A stretch of 64,000 nucleotides of DNA from Sapria himalayana (taxonomy: Eukaryota; Streptophyta; Magnoliopsida; Malpighiales; Rafflesiaceae). How positions within the stretch are numbered: the first letter of the stretch is position 1; every line of letters starts with the position of its first letter. Location of the stretch: assembly GCA_029783825.1 (NCBI GenBank), contig JAREIK010000803.1:78017-142016 (forward strand), read 5' to 3'. The translations under genes and the position numbers were made by a program. Below, in pieces: positions 13,813 through 28,997 of the stretch. Under the pieces are notes generated by a model. That model did not search any database and was not told the origin of the DNA. It saw only the letters and a list, made by a program, of their open reading frames with translations.

Positions 13813-16800
13813 GCATTTAGTGGTTTATAGGTTTTATTTAAAAAATAAAATAACAAAAAATTTAATATAATGCTCTGAAACTTTAACAATATTTAAATTT
13901 TTTTTAAAAGGTAAATACTATATTTCGTTATGATAATCTAAATAATCATATATCATATAAATTCAATATAAACAATTATATTGATATATATTATAATAAT
14001 GATCATACAAAAGATTAATAAACAATTATTAATAAGATAAATATTGTTTAAAATATATTTACAAAACCTAAAATGATTTAAAATATAAGTTAAATATTTT
14101 ACTAAATATTAATTTTATATTTTTAAATTTTTGTATCCATTTATAAGCTTATAATATTTTTTGATGAAAAATAAATTATTTAAATTATATTTGTCTAACT
14201 ATTAATTTATTTTTTAATTTATATTTCTATAAAAATAAACAAATAAATAATTAAAATGTATATATAAAATTATAATGAATACTAATAAAATGAGATTTAT
14301 GATTTATTATATAGGGTATACCTATTTAATGGTTTATGTTTATTGTTGTTTTGGGGTTAATGAGTTTATTGATTTATATGTTTACACATTTAGGTTTTAT
14401 TTATTGATTTATAGGTTTTATTTAATCAATGAAAGAAAAAAAATTTATTTTTATGAATTTTCGTGATTTTCAATGGTTATAACCTTTGAAAATATAATAA
14501 TTTTTTAATATTTCTAAAATATGAATACAATACTTAGTTATAATAATCTTAATAATTATATTTGATGTAAATTCAATATATAAAATTTTATTAATATATA
14601 TTAGTTTGATGATCAAAAAATAAATTAATAAACTATTATTAATAAGATGATATTAATTAAAATATATTTGTAGAACCCAAAATAATTTAAAATCAAAGTA
14701 AATTATATTACTAAATAAAATTTTAAATTTTTAAAATTTTATTTATTTTTATAAGCTTATATTTTTTTTGATATAAAATAATTTATTTAAATTATATATG
14801 TCTCACTCATTATTTATTTTGTAATTAATATTTCTATAAAAATAAACTAAAAAATAAATAAAATGAATATATAAAATTATAATGAATACAAATAAAAATG
14901 AGATTTATTATTTATTATTTAGGTTATATAGGGTTAATGGTTTAAGTATTTAGGAAATTTTGGGGTTTAGGAGTCTAGAGATTTAAATGTTAAGGCATTT
15001 AGTGGTTTATAAGGTTTATTTAAATAATAAAATAATAAAATAATAAAATAATAAAAAATATATTTTTGTGATTTTTTATCATTTTTGAAGGTTATAACAT
15101 TTGAAAATATAATAATTTTTAAATTTTTTTCAATTGTAAATATAATATTTAGTTATAATAATCTTAATAATTATAAGACATTTAAATTCAATATAAGTAA
15201 TTTTATTGTTAGATATTATAAAATTGATCAAATAATAAAATAATAAACTATTCTTAATAAGATTGCTAGCAATTAAAATATAATTGCAAAACCTATATAT
15301 AATGATTCAAAATCAAAGTAAAATATATTACTAAATAATAATTTTTTGATTTTAAATTTTTACTTCTATTTATATGCTTATATTTTTTTTTGATTAAAAA
15401 TAAATTATTAAAAGTATAGTTGTCTCTCTCATTATTTATTTTGTAATTAATATTTATATAAAAAATAAACTAATAAATAATTAAAATGAATATTTAAAAT
15501 TATAATGAATACAAATTAAAATGAGATATATGATTTATTATATGTGGTATCCTGATTTAAAGGTTTGATTATTTTGGAGTTTATTCGTTTAGGAGTTTAT
15601 CAATTTATGTATTTAGGTATTTAGTGGTTTATAGGTTTTATTTATATAATAAAAATTAAAAAATTTCTTTTAGATTTTTTCAGATTTTCAATGGTTATAA
15701 CCGTTAAAAATAAAATAATTTTTAAAATTTTTTGAAATGTGAATACTATGTTTAATTATATTAATCTTACTAATTATATATCCTATAAATTTAAAATAAA
15801 CAATTTTAATGATAGATATTATAATAATGATCAAAAATTATTTTAATAAACTATTATAAATAATATAAATATTAATTAAAATATATTTACATAACACAAA
15901 ATGATTCAAAATCAAATCAAATTATATTACTAAATAATAATATTTAATTTTTATATTTGTCCTTCTTTTTATAAGCTTATATTTTTTTGATAAAAAATAA
16001 ATTATTTAAATAATATTTGTCTAACTCGAAATTTATTTTGTATTTAATTTTTTTAAATAATTAAACTATAAATAATTAAAATGAATATTTAAAATTATAA
16101 TAAATAGAAATAAAAATGAGATTTATTATTTATTAAGTAGTATATAGATGTTATAATGTTTATGTATTTCAGGGTTTCGGGGTTTATGAGCTTACTAATT
16201 TAAGTAAGTAAGCATTTAATGATCTATAGGTTTTATTTAAAAAATAAAATAACTAAAAAATCATTTTTATTATTTTTTCACATTTTTTAAGAATATAACC
16301 TTTGAAAATATAATAATTTTTAATTTTTTTTAAAAAGTGAATACAATATTTATTTATAATAATCATAATAATTATATATCATATAAATTCAATATAAATA
16401 AATTTATTGATAGATATTCTAATAATTATCAAAAAATAAATTTAAAATCTATTATGAATAAGATTGATATTAATTAAAATATAATATCAAAACCTAAAAT
16501 GATTCAAAATCAATGCAAAATATATTACTAAATAATAATTTTTTATTTTTAAATTTTTATTCTTTTAATAAGCTTATCAATTTTTTGATTAAAAGTTATT
16601 TTTATAAATTATATTTTTAACTCATAATTTATTTTATAATGAATACATATATAAAAATAAAAAAATTAAACAATCAAAATGAATTTTTGAATTTATAATG
16701 AAAACAAATAAAAATGAAATTTATTAATTATTATTTAGGGTATACCGGTTTAAAGGATTATCTATATTATGGTATTGAGATTTTGTAGTTTAGTGATTTA

Positions 16801-19614
16801 AATGCTTGGGCATTTAGTGATGTATAGGTTTTATTTAAACAATAGAATAACAAAGTAAAAATATTTTTTTTTATTTTTTTACATTTTCAAAGGTTATAAC
16901 CTTTGAAAATATAACTATTTTAAATTTTTTTTCAAAAGTGAATACAATATTTAGTTATAAAAATCATTATATTTATATATCATATAAATTCAATATAAAC
17001 ATTTTTATTGATAAATATTCTAATGATGATTCAAAAAAAACTTGATAATCTATTATTAATAAGATAGATGTTAATTAAAATATAATTACAAAACCTAAAA
17101 TGATTCACAAGCAAAGCAAAATATATTACTATATAATAATTTTTTGTTTTTTAATTTTTTTTTCTTCTAAAAAGTTTATTTATATTTTTTTGATGAAAAA
17201 TAATTTACATAAATTCTATTTGTGTAACTCATAAATTATTTTGTAATTTATATTTATATAAAAATAAAAAAATAAATAATTAAAATGAATATTTAAAATT
17301 ATAATTAAAAATAATGAGATTTAATATTTATTATTTAGGGTATACTGGTCTAATTTAAATTAGATCTGTCTTACTAATAATTTATTTTGTAATTAATTTT
17401 TCGATAAAAATAAACTGAAAATTAATTTAGAAAAAAATTTAAAATTATACTAAATAAAAATTAAAATGATATTTATGATTTATAATTAATTTATACTAGT
17501 TTAATGGTTTACGTATTTAAAGGTTTTTTCTTTAAGGAGTTTTGCGATTTATGCTTTTAGGCATTTAGTGGTTTATTTGTTTTATTTTAACAATAAAATA
17601 ACAAAAAAAAATTTGTAATTTTTTCTAATTTTCAAATGATATAACCATTAAAAATAACTTAATATTTAAAAGTTTTTGAAATGTGAATATAATATTTAGT
17701 TATAATAATATTAATAATTATATATGATATAAATTCAATATAAATAATTTTATTGATTGATATTATAATAATGATCAAAAATTAAATTAATAAACTATTA
17801 ATAATAAGATAGATATTAATTAAAAAATATTTACAAAACCGAAATTGATTCAAAATTAATGTAAAATATATTACTGGAACATAATTTTTAATTTTTAATT
17901 TTTTACTTCTATTATAAGCGTATATATATTTTTTGATTAAAAATAAATTATTTAAATTATATTTGTCTTACTCATAATTTATTTTGTAATAAATATTTTT
18001 ATAAAAATAAACTAATATATAATTAAATGAATATTTAAAATTATAATAAATAGAAATAAAAATTAGATTTATTAATTATTATGTATTATATAGCGGTTTA
18101 ATGGTTTATGTATTTAGGTATTATGGGGTTTAAGAGTATACTAATTTAATTGTGTATGTATTTAGTGGTTTATAGGCTTTATTTAAAGTATAAAATAACA
18201 AATAATATTTTGTAATTTTTTGTCATTTTGATAGGTTATAACCTTTGAAAATATAATAATATTTAAAATTTTTTGAAATGTGAATACAATATTTAGTTAT
18301 AATAATTTTAATAATTATATATCATATAAATTTAATATAAATAATTTTATTGATAGATATTATAATAATGATCAAAATTTAAATTAATAAACTATTAATA
18401 ATAAGATAGATATTAATTAAAAAATATTTACAAAACCCAAATTAATTCAAAATTAAAGTAAAAAATATTATTGGATAATAATTTTTAATTTTTAAATTTT
18501 TACTTCTTTTATAAGCGTATATTTTTTTTTATTAAAAATAAATTATTTAAATTTTATTTGTCCCACTCATAATTTATTTTGTAATAAAAATTAATATAAA
18601 AATAAACTAATAAATAATTAAAATGAATATTTAAAATTAAAAAAAATTGAAATAAAAATTAGATTTCTTAATTATTAAGTAGTATATAGTGGTTTAATCG
18701 TTTATGTATTTAGGCATTACGGGCTTTAGGAGTTTACTGATTTAACTGTGTATGCATTTAGTGGTTTATAGATTTTATTTAAAAATTAAAATAACAAAAT
18801 ATTTATTTATATTATTTTTTTATGTTTTCAAAGGTTATAACCTTTGAAAATATAATAATTTTTAATTTTTTTTTAAATGTGAATTTAATATTTAGTTATA
18901 ATAATCATTATATTTATATATCATATAAATTCAATATAAACAATATTATTTATAAATATTATAATAATGATCAAAAAATAAATTAATAATCTACTATTAA
19001 TAAGATAGATATCAATTAAAATATAATTACATTACCTATAATGATTCAGTAGCAAAGCAATTTATATTACTATATAATAATTTTTTGTTTTAAATCTTTT
19101 TTTCTTTTAATAAGTTTCTCTATATTTTTTTTGATGAAAAATAATTTATATAAATTATATTTGTCTAACTCATAATTTATTTTTTAATTAATATTTATAT
19201 AAAAAACAAATAAATAATTAAAATTAATATTTAAAATTATAATGAAAAAAAATGAGATTTATTCTTTATTATTTAGGGTATGCTAGTTTAATTTAAATTA
19301 GATGTGTCTCCCTAATAATTTATTTTGTAATCAATATTTCAATAAAAATAAACTGATAAATAATTAAAATAAAAATTTAAAATTATACTGAATAAAAATT
19401 AAAATGAGATTTATGAATTATTATTAATGTATACCAGTTTAATATTTTAAGTATTTAGAGGTTTTGTCATTTAGGACTTTAGCGATTTATGTTTTTAGGC
19501 ATTTAGTGGTTTATAGGTTTTCTTTAAACAATGAAATAATAAAAAAATTATTTTTGATATTTTTTCAATTTTCAAAGATGAATACAATATTTAGTAATAA
19601 TAATCATTATAAAA
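13813..19614 (-). repeat. Satellite array, orientation B, between hAT copy 1 and the MITE
   Basis: Units of about 600 bp continue, with palindromes near 14478, 15086, 15690, 16886, 18232 and 18828. Composite-unit junctions (GGTTTAATTTAAATTAGAT type) occur near 17345 and 19280. The unit just right of the hAT has lost its palindrome. The open reading frame at 14275-14466 has no domain and repeats the octamer block; I treat it as chance. Confidence 0.88.
16883..16910. repeat. Satellite palindrome, 28-bp perfect copy
   Basis: A perfect 28-bp dyad with core CAAAGGTTATAACCTTTG, another standard instance of the unit landmark. Confidence 0.9.
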
Positions 19615-20091
19615 TAGAGGTGTCAAACGGGCCGGCCCAGCACGGCACGACCCGTTTTTCACGAGCCCAGCCGTGCTACCGTGCCGTGCCGGGCACGGCA
19701 TGGTTTTTTAAATTCGGGCACGGCACGGCCCGAGGGCACGGCAAGGCCGTGCCGTGCCGTGCCGGCCCGCTTGGGCACGGGCGCACGGCAAGGCAGGGCA
19801 GGCGGGGCGGGGCGGGTCGGGTCTATTTGGACCCGACCCGCGGTCTTTTTACCGGGGGCGGGGCCCGGTTGGGTCACGAGTCACGACTCAGTGAGTCGTG
19901 ACCGTGAGTCGTGACTCGTGAGTCGCGACTCACGACTCACGACGCCGGCACGCGTGCCGGCGTGCCGTGCCGGGCCAGGCACGGCACGGCTCGTGCCAGG
20001 CACGGCACGTGCTTTGTTCGCCCGGGCACGGCACGGGCCCGGGCACGTTTTTTGATCGTGCCGGGCCGGCCCGGCACGTTTGACACCTCTA
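19615..20091. mobile_element. GC-rich hAT-like MITE, 477 bp
   Basis: A short non-coding insertion whose ends are inverted repeats: left TAGAGGTGTCAAACG followed by GGCCGGCCC; right identical over the first 15 bases when reverse-complemented. Flanks are TTATAAAA (19607-19614) and TTATAATA (20092-20099), an 8-bp target duplication with one mismatch, as made by hAT transposases. The interior is built from GGCACGGC-type repeats and is extremely GC- and CpG-rich in an AT-rich setting. A paralogous unit at about 23190-23290 lacks the insertion and gives an approximate empty site. Overlapping reading frames on both strands (Arg/Pro/Gly/Ala-rich) come from base composition, not genes. Terminal sequence and TSD size support hAT, not proven. 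Confidence 0.88.
19872..19943. repeat. GAGTC/GACTC palindrome cluster inside the MITE
   Basis: About 70 bp of alternating GAGTCGTGACT-like words. It includes an inverted repeat with 11-bp arms and a 1-nt spacer (19880-19902) and a perfect 18-bp palindrome CGTGAGTCGCGACTCACG (19917-19934). It could fold into alternative hairpins. Confidence 0.85.
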
Positions 20092-23000
20092 TTATAATAT
20101 AAACTAAATATAAACAAGTTTACGCATGGATATGATATCAATTATCAAAAAAAAATAAATTAATATGTTATTATTATTATGATGGATATAAATTAAAATA
20201 TAATTGCAAAACCTAAAATTATTCAAAATCCAAGTAAAATTTATTACTAAATAATAATTTTTGTTTTTTACTATTTGCTTCTTTTTATAAGCTTATATAT
20301 TTTTTTTGATTAAAATAAATTATTTAAATTATATTTGTATCATTCATAATTTATTTTGTAATTAATATTTTAATAAATTATTTAAATTATATTTAAGGTT
20401 TATGAGTTTAAAGGTTTAAGTATTTAGGGGCTTTTGTGTTTAGGAGTTTAGATGTTTAAGTGTTTATGCATTTAGTGGTTTATAAGTTTTATTTAAACAA
20501 TGATATAGCAAAAATTTTATTTATATTATTTTTTCTAATTTTTGATGATTATATCCTTTTAAAATATAATAATTTTTAAATTTTTTTCAAATCTAAATAT
20601 AATATTTATTTATAATAATTTTCATAATTATAATTCATTTAAATTCAGTATAAATAATTATATTGCAAGATATTATAATTATGATAAAAAAAATTAATAA
20701 ACTATTATTAATAAAATAGTTATTATTTAAAAAGTATTTCCAAAATATAAATTTATTTAAATCAGAGTAAAATATATTACTAAATAATAATTTTTTTAAT
20801 ATTTTGCTTTTTTTATAACTTTATATTTTTGTTATTAAATATAAATTATTTAAATTATATTTGTATTACTCATATTTTATTTTTTAATTTATAATTCTAT
20901 AATAATAAACTACTAAATAATTAAAATGAAAATTTAAAATTATAATGAATACAAATAAAATTGAGATTTATTATTTATTATTCAGGATATACCGGTTCTA
21001 ATGGTTTAAGTATTTAGGTGTTTTGTGGTTTAAGAGTTTAGTGATTTAATTGTTTAGACCTTTAGTGATTTAAAGTTTTTTTTTTTTAAAAAACAAAAAA
21101 TTTAATTTTTTGATTTTTTTTAATTTTTGAAGGTTGTAACCTTTGAAAATATAATAATATTTAATTTTTTTTAATGTGGATATAATAATTAGTTATAATA
21201 ATATTAATAATTATATATAATGGAAACTCAATATAAATAATTTTATTGATAGATATTATCATAATGATCAATAAATAAATTAATAAACTTGTATTTATAA
21301 GAATGATATAAATTATAATATAATTGTAAAATCAAAAATTAAAATATATATTTAAAATTATAATGAATACTAATAAAACTGAGGTTTATGATTTATTATT
21401 TAGACTATACTAATTTAATATTTTATGTATTTATGGGCTTCGGGGTTTAGGAGTTTAGTCATTTTAGTATTTAGTCATTTAGTGGTTTATAGGTTTTATA
21501 TAAAAAATAAAATAAAAAAAAATTATTTTTGTTATTTTTCTCATTTTTGAAGGTTATAACCTTTGAAATATAATAATTTTTAAATTTTTATTTGAAAAGT
21601 GAATACAATATGAAGTTATAATAATCATAATAATCATATATTATATAAATTCAATATAAACAATTTTATTGATATTTATTATAATAATGATCATTAAAAA
21701 GTAATAACCAATTATTAATAAGATAAATATTGTTTAAAATATATTTGCAAAACCTAAAATGACTCAAAATCAAATTTAAATATTTTACTAAATATTTCTT
21801 TTAAATTTTTAAATTTTTGTATCCATTTATAAACCTATATATTTTTTGATGAAAAATATATAATTTAAATTATATTTGTCTCACTAATAATTTATTTTTT
21901 ATTTTTTATTTCTATATAATTAAACTAATAAATAATTAAAATGTATATTTAAAAGTATAATGAATACTAAATTAATTATATATTGTATAAATTCAATATA
22001 AATAATTTTATTGATAGATATTATAATAATGATCACAAATTGAATTTATAAACAATTAATAATAAGATAGATATTAATTAAAAAATATTTACAAAACCCA
22101 AATTGATTCAAAATTAAAGTAAAAAATATTATTGGATAATAATTTTTAATTTTTAAATTTTTAATTCTTTTATAAGCGTATATTTTTTTTTATTAAAAAT
22201 AAACTATTTAAATTATATTTGTCGCACTAATAATTTATTTTGTAATAAAAATTTATATAAAAATAAACTAATAAATAATTAAAATGAATATTTAAAATTA
22301 TAATAAATTGAAATAAAAATTAGATTTCTTAATTATTAAGTAGTATATAGCGGTTTAATGGTTTATGTATTTAGGCATTACTGGATTTAAAAGTTTACTG
22401 ATTTAACTGTGTATGCATTTAGTGGTTTATAGGTTTTATTTGAAAATATAATAATTTTTAAATTTTTTTCAAATGTGAATTCAATATTTAGTTCTAATAA
22501 TCATTATATTTATATATCATATAAATTCAATATAAACAATATTATTGATAAATATTCTAATAATGATCAAAAAATAAATTAATAATCTATTATTAATAAG
22601 ATAGATATTAATTAAAATATAATTACAATACCAATAATGATTCAAAAGCAAAGCAAATTATATTACTATATAATAATTTATTGTTTTTAATTTTTTTTCT
22701 TTTAATAAGTTTATCTATATTTTTTTGATAAAAAATAATTTATATAAATCATATTTTTCTAACTCATAATTTATTTTTTAATTAATATTTATATAAAAAT
22801 AAACATATAAATAATTAAAATGAATATTGAAAATTATAATTAAAAAAATGGGATTTATTCTTTATTATTTCGGGTATACCAGTTTAATTTAAATTATATT
22901 TTTCTCACTAATAATTTATTTTGTAATTAATATTTCAATAAAAATAAACTGATAAATATTTAAAATAAAATTTTAAAATTATAATGAATAAAAATTAAAA

Positions 23001-26000
23001 TGAGATTTATGAATTATTATTAATGTATACCAGTTTAATATTTTAAGTATTTAGAGGTTTTGTCATTTAGGACTTTAGCGATTTTTGTTTTTAGGCATTT
23101 AGTGGTTTATTGTTTTTGTTTAAACAATGAAATAACAAAAAAAATTATTTTTGATATTTTTTCACATTTTCAATGGTGAATACAATATTTAGTAATAATA
23201 ATCATTATAATTATATATAATATAAACTAAATATACATAATTTTATTGATAGATATGATATCAATTATCAAAAAATAAATTAATATGTTATTATTATTAT
23301 GATGGATATTAATTAAAATATAATTGCAAAACCTAAAATTTTTCAAAATCCAAGTAAAATTTATTACTAAATAATAATTTTTGTTTTTTATTTTTTGCTT
23401 ATTTTTATAAGCTTATATATTTTTTTGATGAAAAATAAATTATTTAAATTATATTTGTATCATTCATAATTTATTTTGTAATTAATATTTTAATAAATTA
23501 TTTAAATTATATTTAAGGTTTACGAGTTTAAAGGTTTAAGTATTTAGGGGCTTTTGTGTTTAGGAGTTTAGATGTTTAAGTGTTTAGGCATTTAGTGGTT
23601 TATAAGTTTTATTTAAACAATGATATAGCAAAAATTTTATTTATATTATTTTTTCTAATTTTTGAAGATTATATCTTTTTAAAATATAATAATTTTTAAA
23701 TTTTTTTCAAATCTAAATATAATATTTATTTATAATAATATTCATAATTATAATTCATTTAAATTCAGTATAAATAATTATATTGAAAGATATTATAATT
23801 ATGATAAAAAAATAATTTAATAAACTATTATTAATAAAATAGTTATTATTTAAAAATTATTTGCAAAATAAAAATTTATTCTAATCAGAGTAAAATATAT
23901 TACTAAATAATAATTTTTTTAATATTTTGCTTTTTTTATAAGTTTATATTTTTGTTATTAAAAATAAATGATTTAAATTATATTTGTCTTACTCATAATT
24001 TATTTTGTAATTTATAATTCTATAATAATTAACTAATAAATAATTAAAATGAATATTTAACATTATAATGAATATAAATAAAATTGAGATTTATTATTTA
24101 TTATTTATTATTCAGGATATACCGGTTTAATGGTTTAAGTATTTAGGTGTTTTGTGGTTTAGGAGTTTAGTGATTTAATTGTTTAGACCTTTATTGATTT
24201 AAAGTTTTTATTTAAAGAAAGAAAAAACAAAAAATTTAATTTTTTTGATATTTTTTAATTTTTGAAGGTTATAACCTTTGAAAATATAATAATTTTATTT
24301 TTTTTAATGTGAATATAATATTTAGTTATAATAATCTTAATAATTATATATAATGTAAACTCAGTATAAATAATTTTATTAATACATATTATAATAATGA
24401 TCGATAAATAAATTTATAAACTTGTATTTATAAAAATGATATAAAAATAAAATATAATTGTAAAATCTAAAATGATTCAAAATCAAAATAAGATAATTAA
24501 ATAAGTAATAATTATTTATTTTTAAAAATTTGCCTTTTTTTATCAGCATTTTTTTAATTAAAAATAAATTATTTAAACTATATATGTCGCACTAATAATT
24601 TATTTCGTAATTAATATTTCTATAAAAATAAACTGATAAATAAAATAAAATGAATATTTAAAATTATAATGAATACTAATAAAAATTAGATTTATGATTT
24701 ATTATTTGTATTATACTAATTTAATGTTTTAAGTATTTATGGGCTTCGGGGTTTAAGAGTTTAGCCATGATAGAATTTAGTCATTTAGTGGTTTATAGGG
24801 TTTATATAAAAAATAAAATAAAAAAAATAATTTTTGTTATTTTTTCTCATTTTTGAATGTTATAAACTTTGAAAATATAATAATTTATAATTTTTTTTGA
24901 AAAGTGAATATAATATGAAGTAATAATAATCATAATAATTATATATCATATAAATTCAATATAAATTATTTTATTGATATATATTATAATAATGATCATT
25001 TAAAAGTAATGAACAATTATTAATAAGATATATATTGTTTAAAATATATTTTCAAAACCTAAAATGATTCAAAATCAAAGTGAAATATTTTACGAAATAT
25101 TAATTTTAAATTTTTAAATTTTTGTATCCATTTATAAGTCTATATATTTTTTGATGAAAAATAAAATATTTAAATTATATTTGTCTCACTAATAAATTAT
25201 TTTTTAATTTATATTTCTATAAAAATAAACTAATAAATAATTAAAATGTATATTTAAAATTATAATGAATACTAATAAAAATGAGATTTATGATATATTA
25301 TTTAGGGTATAACTATTTAATTGTTTACGTTTTTTTGTAGTTTTGGGGTTAATGAGTTTATTGATTTATATGTTTGCACATTTATGTATTTATAGGTTTT
25401 ATTTAATCAAATAAATAACAAAAAATTTATTTTAATGAATTTTCGTGATTTTCAAATGTGATAACCTTTAAAAATATAATAATCTTTTAATAGTTATAAA
25501 ATATGAATACAATACTTATTTATAATAATCTTAAAAATTAAATTTGTTATAAATTCAATATAAAAATTTATTCATATATATTATTATAATGATCAAAAAA
25601 TAAAATAATTAACTATTATTAATAAGATAGATATTAATTAAAATATATTTGCAGAAACCAAAATAATTCAAAATCAAAGTAAATTATATTACTAAATAAA
25701 ATTTTAAATTTTTGAAATTTCGTTTATTTTTATAAGCTTATTTTTTTTTCATAAAAAATAATTTATTTAAATTATATATGTCTCACTCATTATTTAATTT
25801 GTAATTAATATTTCTATAAAAATAAAGTAAAAAAATAATTAAAATGAATATTTAAAATTATAGAGAATACAAATAAAATTGAGATTTATTATTTATTATT
25901 TAGGTTATATAGGTTTATGGTTTAAGTATTTAGGGGATTTTGTTATTTAGGAGTCTAGAGATTTAAATGTTAAGGCATTTAGTGGTTTATAAGTTTTATT

Positions 26001-28997
26001 TAAATAATATAATAATAATAAAAATTATTTTTGTGATTTTTTATCATTTTTGAATGTTATAACATTTGAAAATATAATAATTTTTAAATTTATTTCAAAT
26101 GTAAATATAAGATTTTGTTAGAATAATCTTAATAATTATAATACATTTAAATTGAATATAAGTAATTTTATTGTTATATATTATAAAAATGATCAAATAA
26201 TAAATTAATAAACTTTTATTAATAAGATTGATAACAATTAAAATATAATTGCAAAACCTATATATAATGATTCAAAATCAAAGTAAAATATATTACTAAA
26301 TATTACTTTTATATTTTTAAATTTTTACTTCTTTTTATAAGCTTATATATATTTTTGATTAAAAATAAATTATTAAAATTATACTTGTTTAACTCATTAT
26401 TTATTTTGTAATTAATATTTCTATAAAAAATAAACAAATAAATAATTAAAATGAATATTTAAAATTATAATGAATAGAAATTAAAATGAGATTTATGATT
26501 TATTATATGTGGTATACTAGTTTAATGGTTTGATTATTTAGGAGTTTTTTTGTTTAGGAGTTTATCAATTTATGTTTTTAGGCATTTAGTGGTTTATAGG
26601 TTTTATTTATATAATAAAAAAAAATTTTTTTTTTAGATTTTTTCTGATTTTCAAAGGTTATACCCTTTGAAAATAAATTAATATTTAAATATTTTTGAAA
26701 TGTGAATATAATATTTAGTTATAATAATATTAATAAATATATATGATAAAAATTCAATATAAATAATTCTATTGATAGATATTATAATAATGATCAAAAA
26801 TTAAATTAATAAACTACTATTAATAAGATAGATATTAATTAAAAAATATTTACAAAACCCAAATTGATTCAAAATTAAAGAAAAATATATTACTTGATAA
26901 TAATTTTTAATTTTTAAATTTTTACTTCTTTTATAAGCTTAAATATATTTTTTGATTAAAAATAAATTATATAAATTATATGTGTAGCACTCATAATTTA
27001 TTTTGTAATAAAAATTTCTATAAAAATAAAATAAAAAATAAATAAAATGAATATTTAAAATAATAATAAATTGAAATAAAAATTCAATTTATTAATTATT
27101 AAGTAGTATATAGTGGTTTAATGGTTTATGTATTTAGGCATTACGTGGTTTAGAAGTTTACTGATATAACTATGTATGCATTTAGTGGTTTATAGGTTTT
27201 ATTTAAAAAATAAAATAACATAAATTTTTTTTTATTATTTTTTCATATTTTCAACTTTTATAACCTTTGAAAAATAATTATTTTTAAATTTTTTTCAAAA
27301 GTGAATTCAATATTTAGTTATAATAATCATTATATTTATATATCATAAAAATTCAATATAAACAATTTTATTGATAAATATTGTAATAATGATAAAAAAA
27401 TTAACTAATAAACAATTATTAATAAGATAGATATCAATTAAAATATAATTACAAAACCTAAAATGATTCTGAAGGAAAGCAAAATATATTACTATATAAT
27501 AAATTTTAGTTTTTAAATTTTTTATTCTTTTTATAAGTTTATCCAATTTTTCGATGGAAAATAATTTATATAAATTATATTTGTCTAACTCATAATTTAT
27601 TTTGTAATTAATATTTATATAAAAATAAACGAATAAATAATAAAAATGAATATTTTAAATTATAATCAATAAAATAATATTTAGATTTATTCTTTATTAT
27701 TTTGGGTTATCGGTTTAAAAGGATTATTATTTATTATTTAGGGTTTTAGAGATTTAGGAGTTATTGATTTAAGTGCTAAGGGATTTAGTGGTTTATAGGT
27801 TTTATTTAAGTGTTAAGGCATTTAGTGTTAATGATTCTTTGAAAATATAATAATTTTAAAATTTGTTTCAAAAGTGACTTCAATATTTATTTAATATAAT
27901 CATTATATTTATATATCATATAAATTCAATATAAATAATTTTATCGATAAATATTCTAATAATGATCAAAAAATAAATTAATAATTATCTTATTAATAAG
28001 ATAGACATCAATTAAAATATAATTACAAAACATAAAATGATTCAGAAGAAAAGCAAAATATATTACTATATAAAAATTTTTTATTTTGAAATTTTTATTT
28101 CTTTTAAAAAGTTTATCAATGTTTTTTGATTAAAAATAATTTATATAAATTATATTTGTCTAACTCAATTTATTTTGTAATTAATATTTATATATAAATA
28201 AACAAATAAATAATTAAAATGAATATTTAAAATTATAATGAAAAAAAATGAGATTTATTATTTATTATTTAGGGATACCGGTTTAATTTAAATTAAATAT
28301 GTCTCACTAATAATTTATTTTGTATTTAATATTTATATAAATAAATTGATAAATAATTAAATAAAAATTTTAAATTATACTGAATAAAAATTAAAATGAG
28401 ATTTATGATTTATTATTAATGTATACAAGTTTAATGATTTAAATATTTATAGGTTTTGTCGCTAGGAGTTTAGTGATGTATGTTTTTAGGCTTTTAGTGG
28501 TTTATAGGTTTTATTTAAAAAAATAAAATAACATAAAAAATTTCTATAATTTTTTATCATTTTAATAGGTTATAACATTTGAAAATATAATAATATTTAA
28601 AATTTTTTGAAACTTTAATATAATATTTTGTTATAATAATATTAATAATTATATATCATATGAATTCAATATAAATAATTTTATTGATAGATATTATAAT
28701 AATGATCTAAAATTAAATTTATAAACTATTAATATTAAGATAAATATTAATTAAAAAATATTTACCAAACCCAAATTGATTCAAAATTAAAGTAACTTAT
28801 ATTACTTGATAATAATTTTTAATTTTTAAATTTATACTTCTTTTATAAGTGTATATTTTTATTAGATAAATAATATATTATTTAAATTATATTTGTCCCA
28901 CTCATAATTTATTCTGTAATAAATATTTCTAAATAAATACACTAATAAATAATTAAAATGAATATTTAAAAATATAATAAATAGCAATAAAAATTAG
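20092..28997 (-). repeat. Satellite array, orientation B, between the MITE and hAT copy 2
   Basis: The family continues. The stretch from about 20100 to 21300 closely matches about 23220-24420 (same rare segments, for example ATGTTATTATTATTATGATG at offset about 3.12 kb), showing multi-unit repetition. Composite-unit junctions lie near 22880 and 28283. Several units have lost pieces, for example at 22435 and 27780-27850. No gene is seen. Confidence 0.88.

Noticed and set aside
19464..20141. Overlapping Arg/Pro/Ala-rich frames on both strands
   Set aside because: They lie on a GC-rich MITE made of GGCACGGC words; open frames follow from its base composition.
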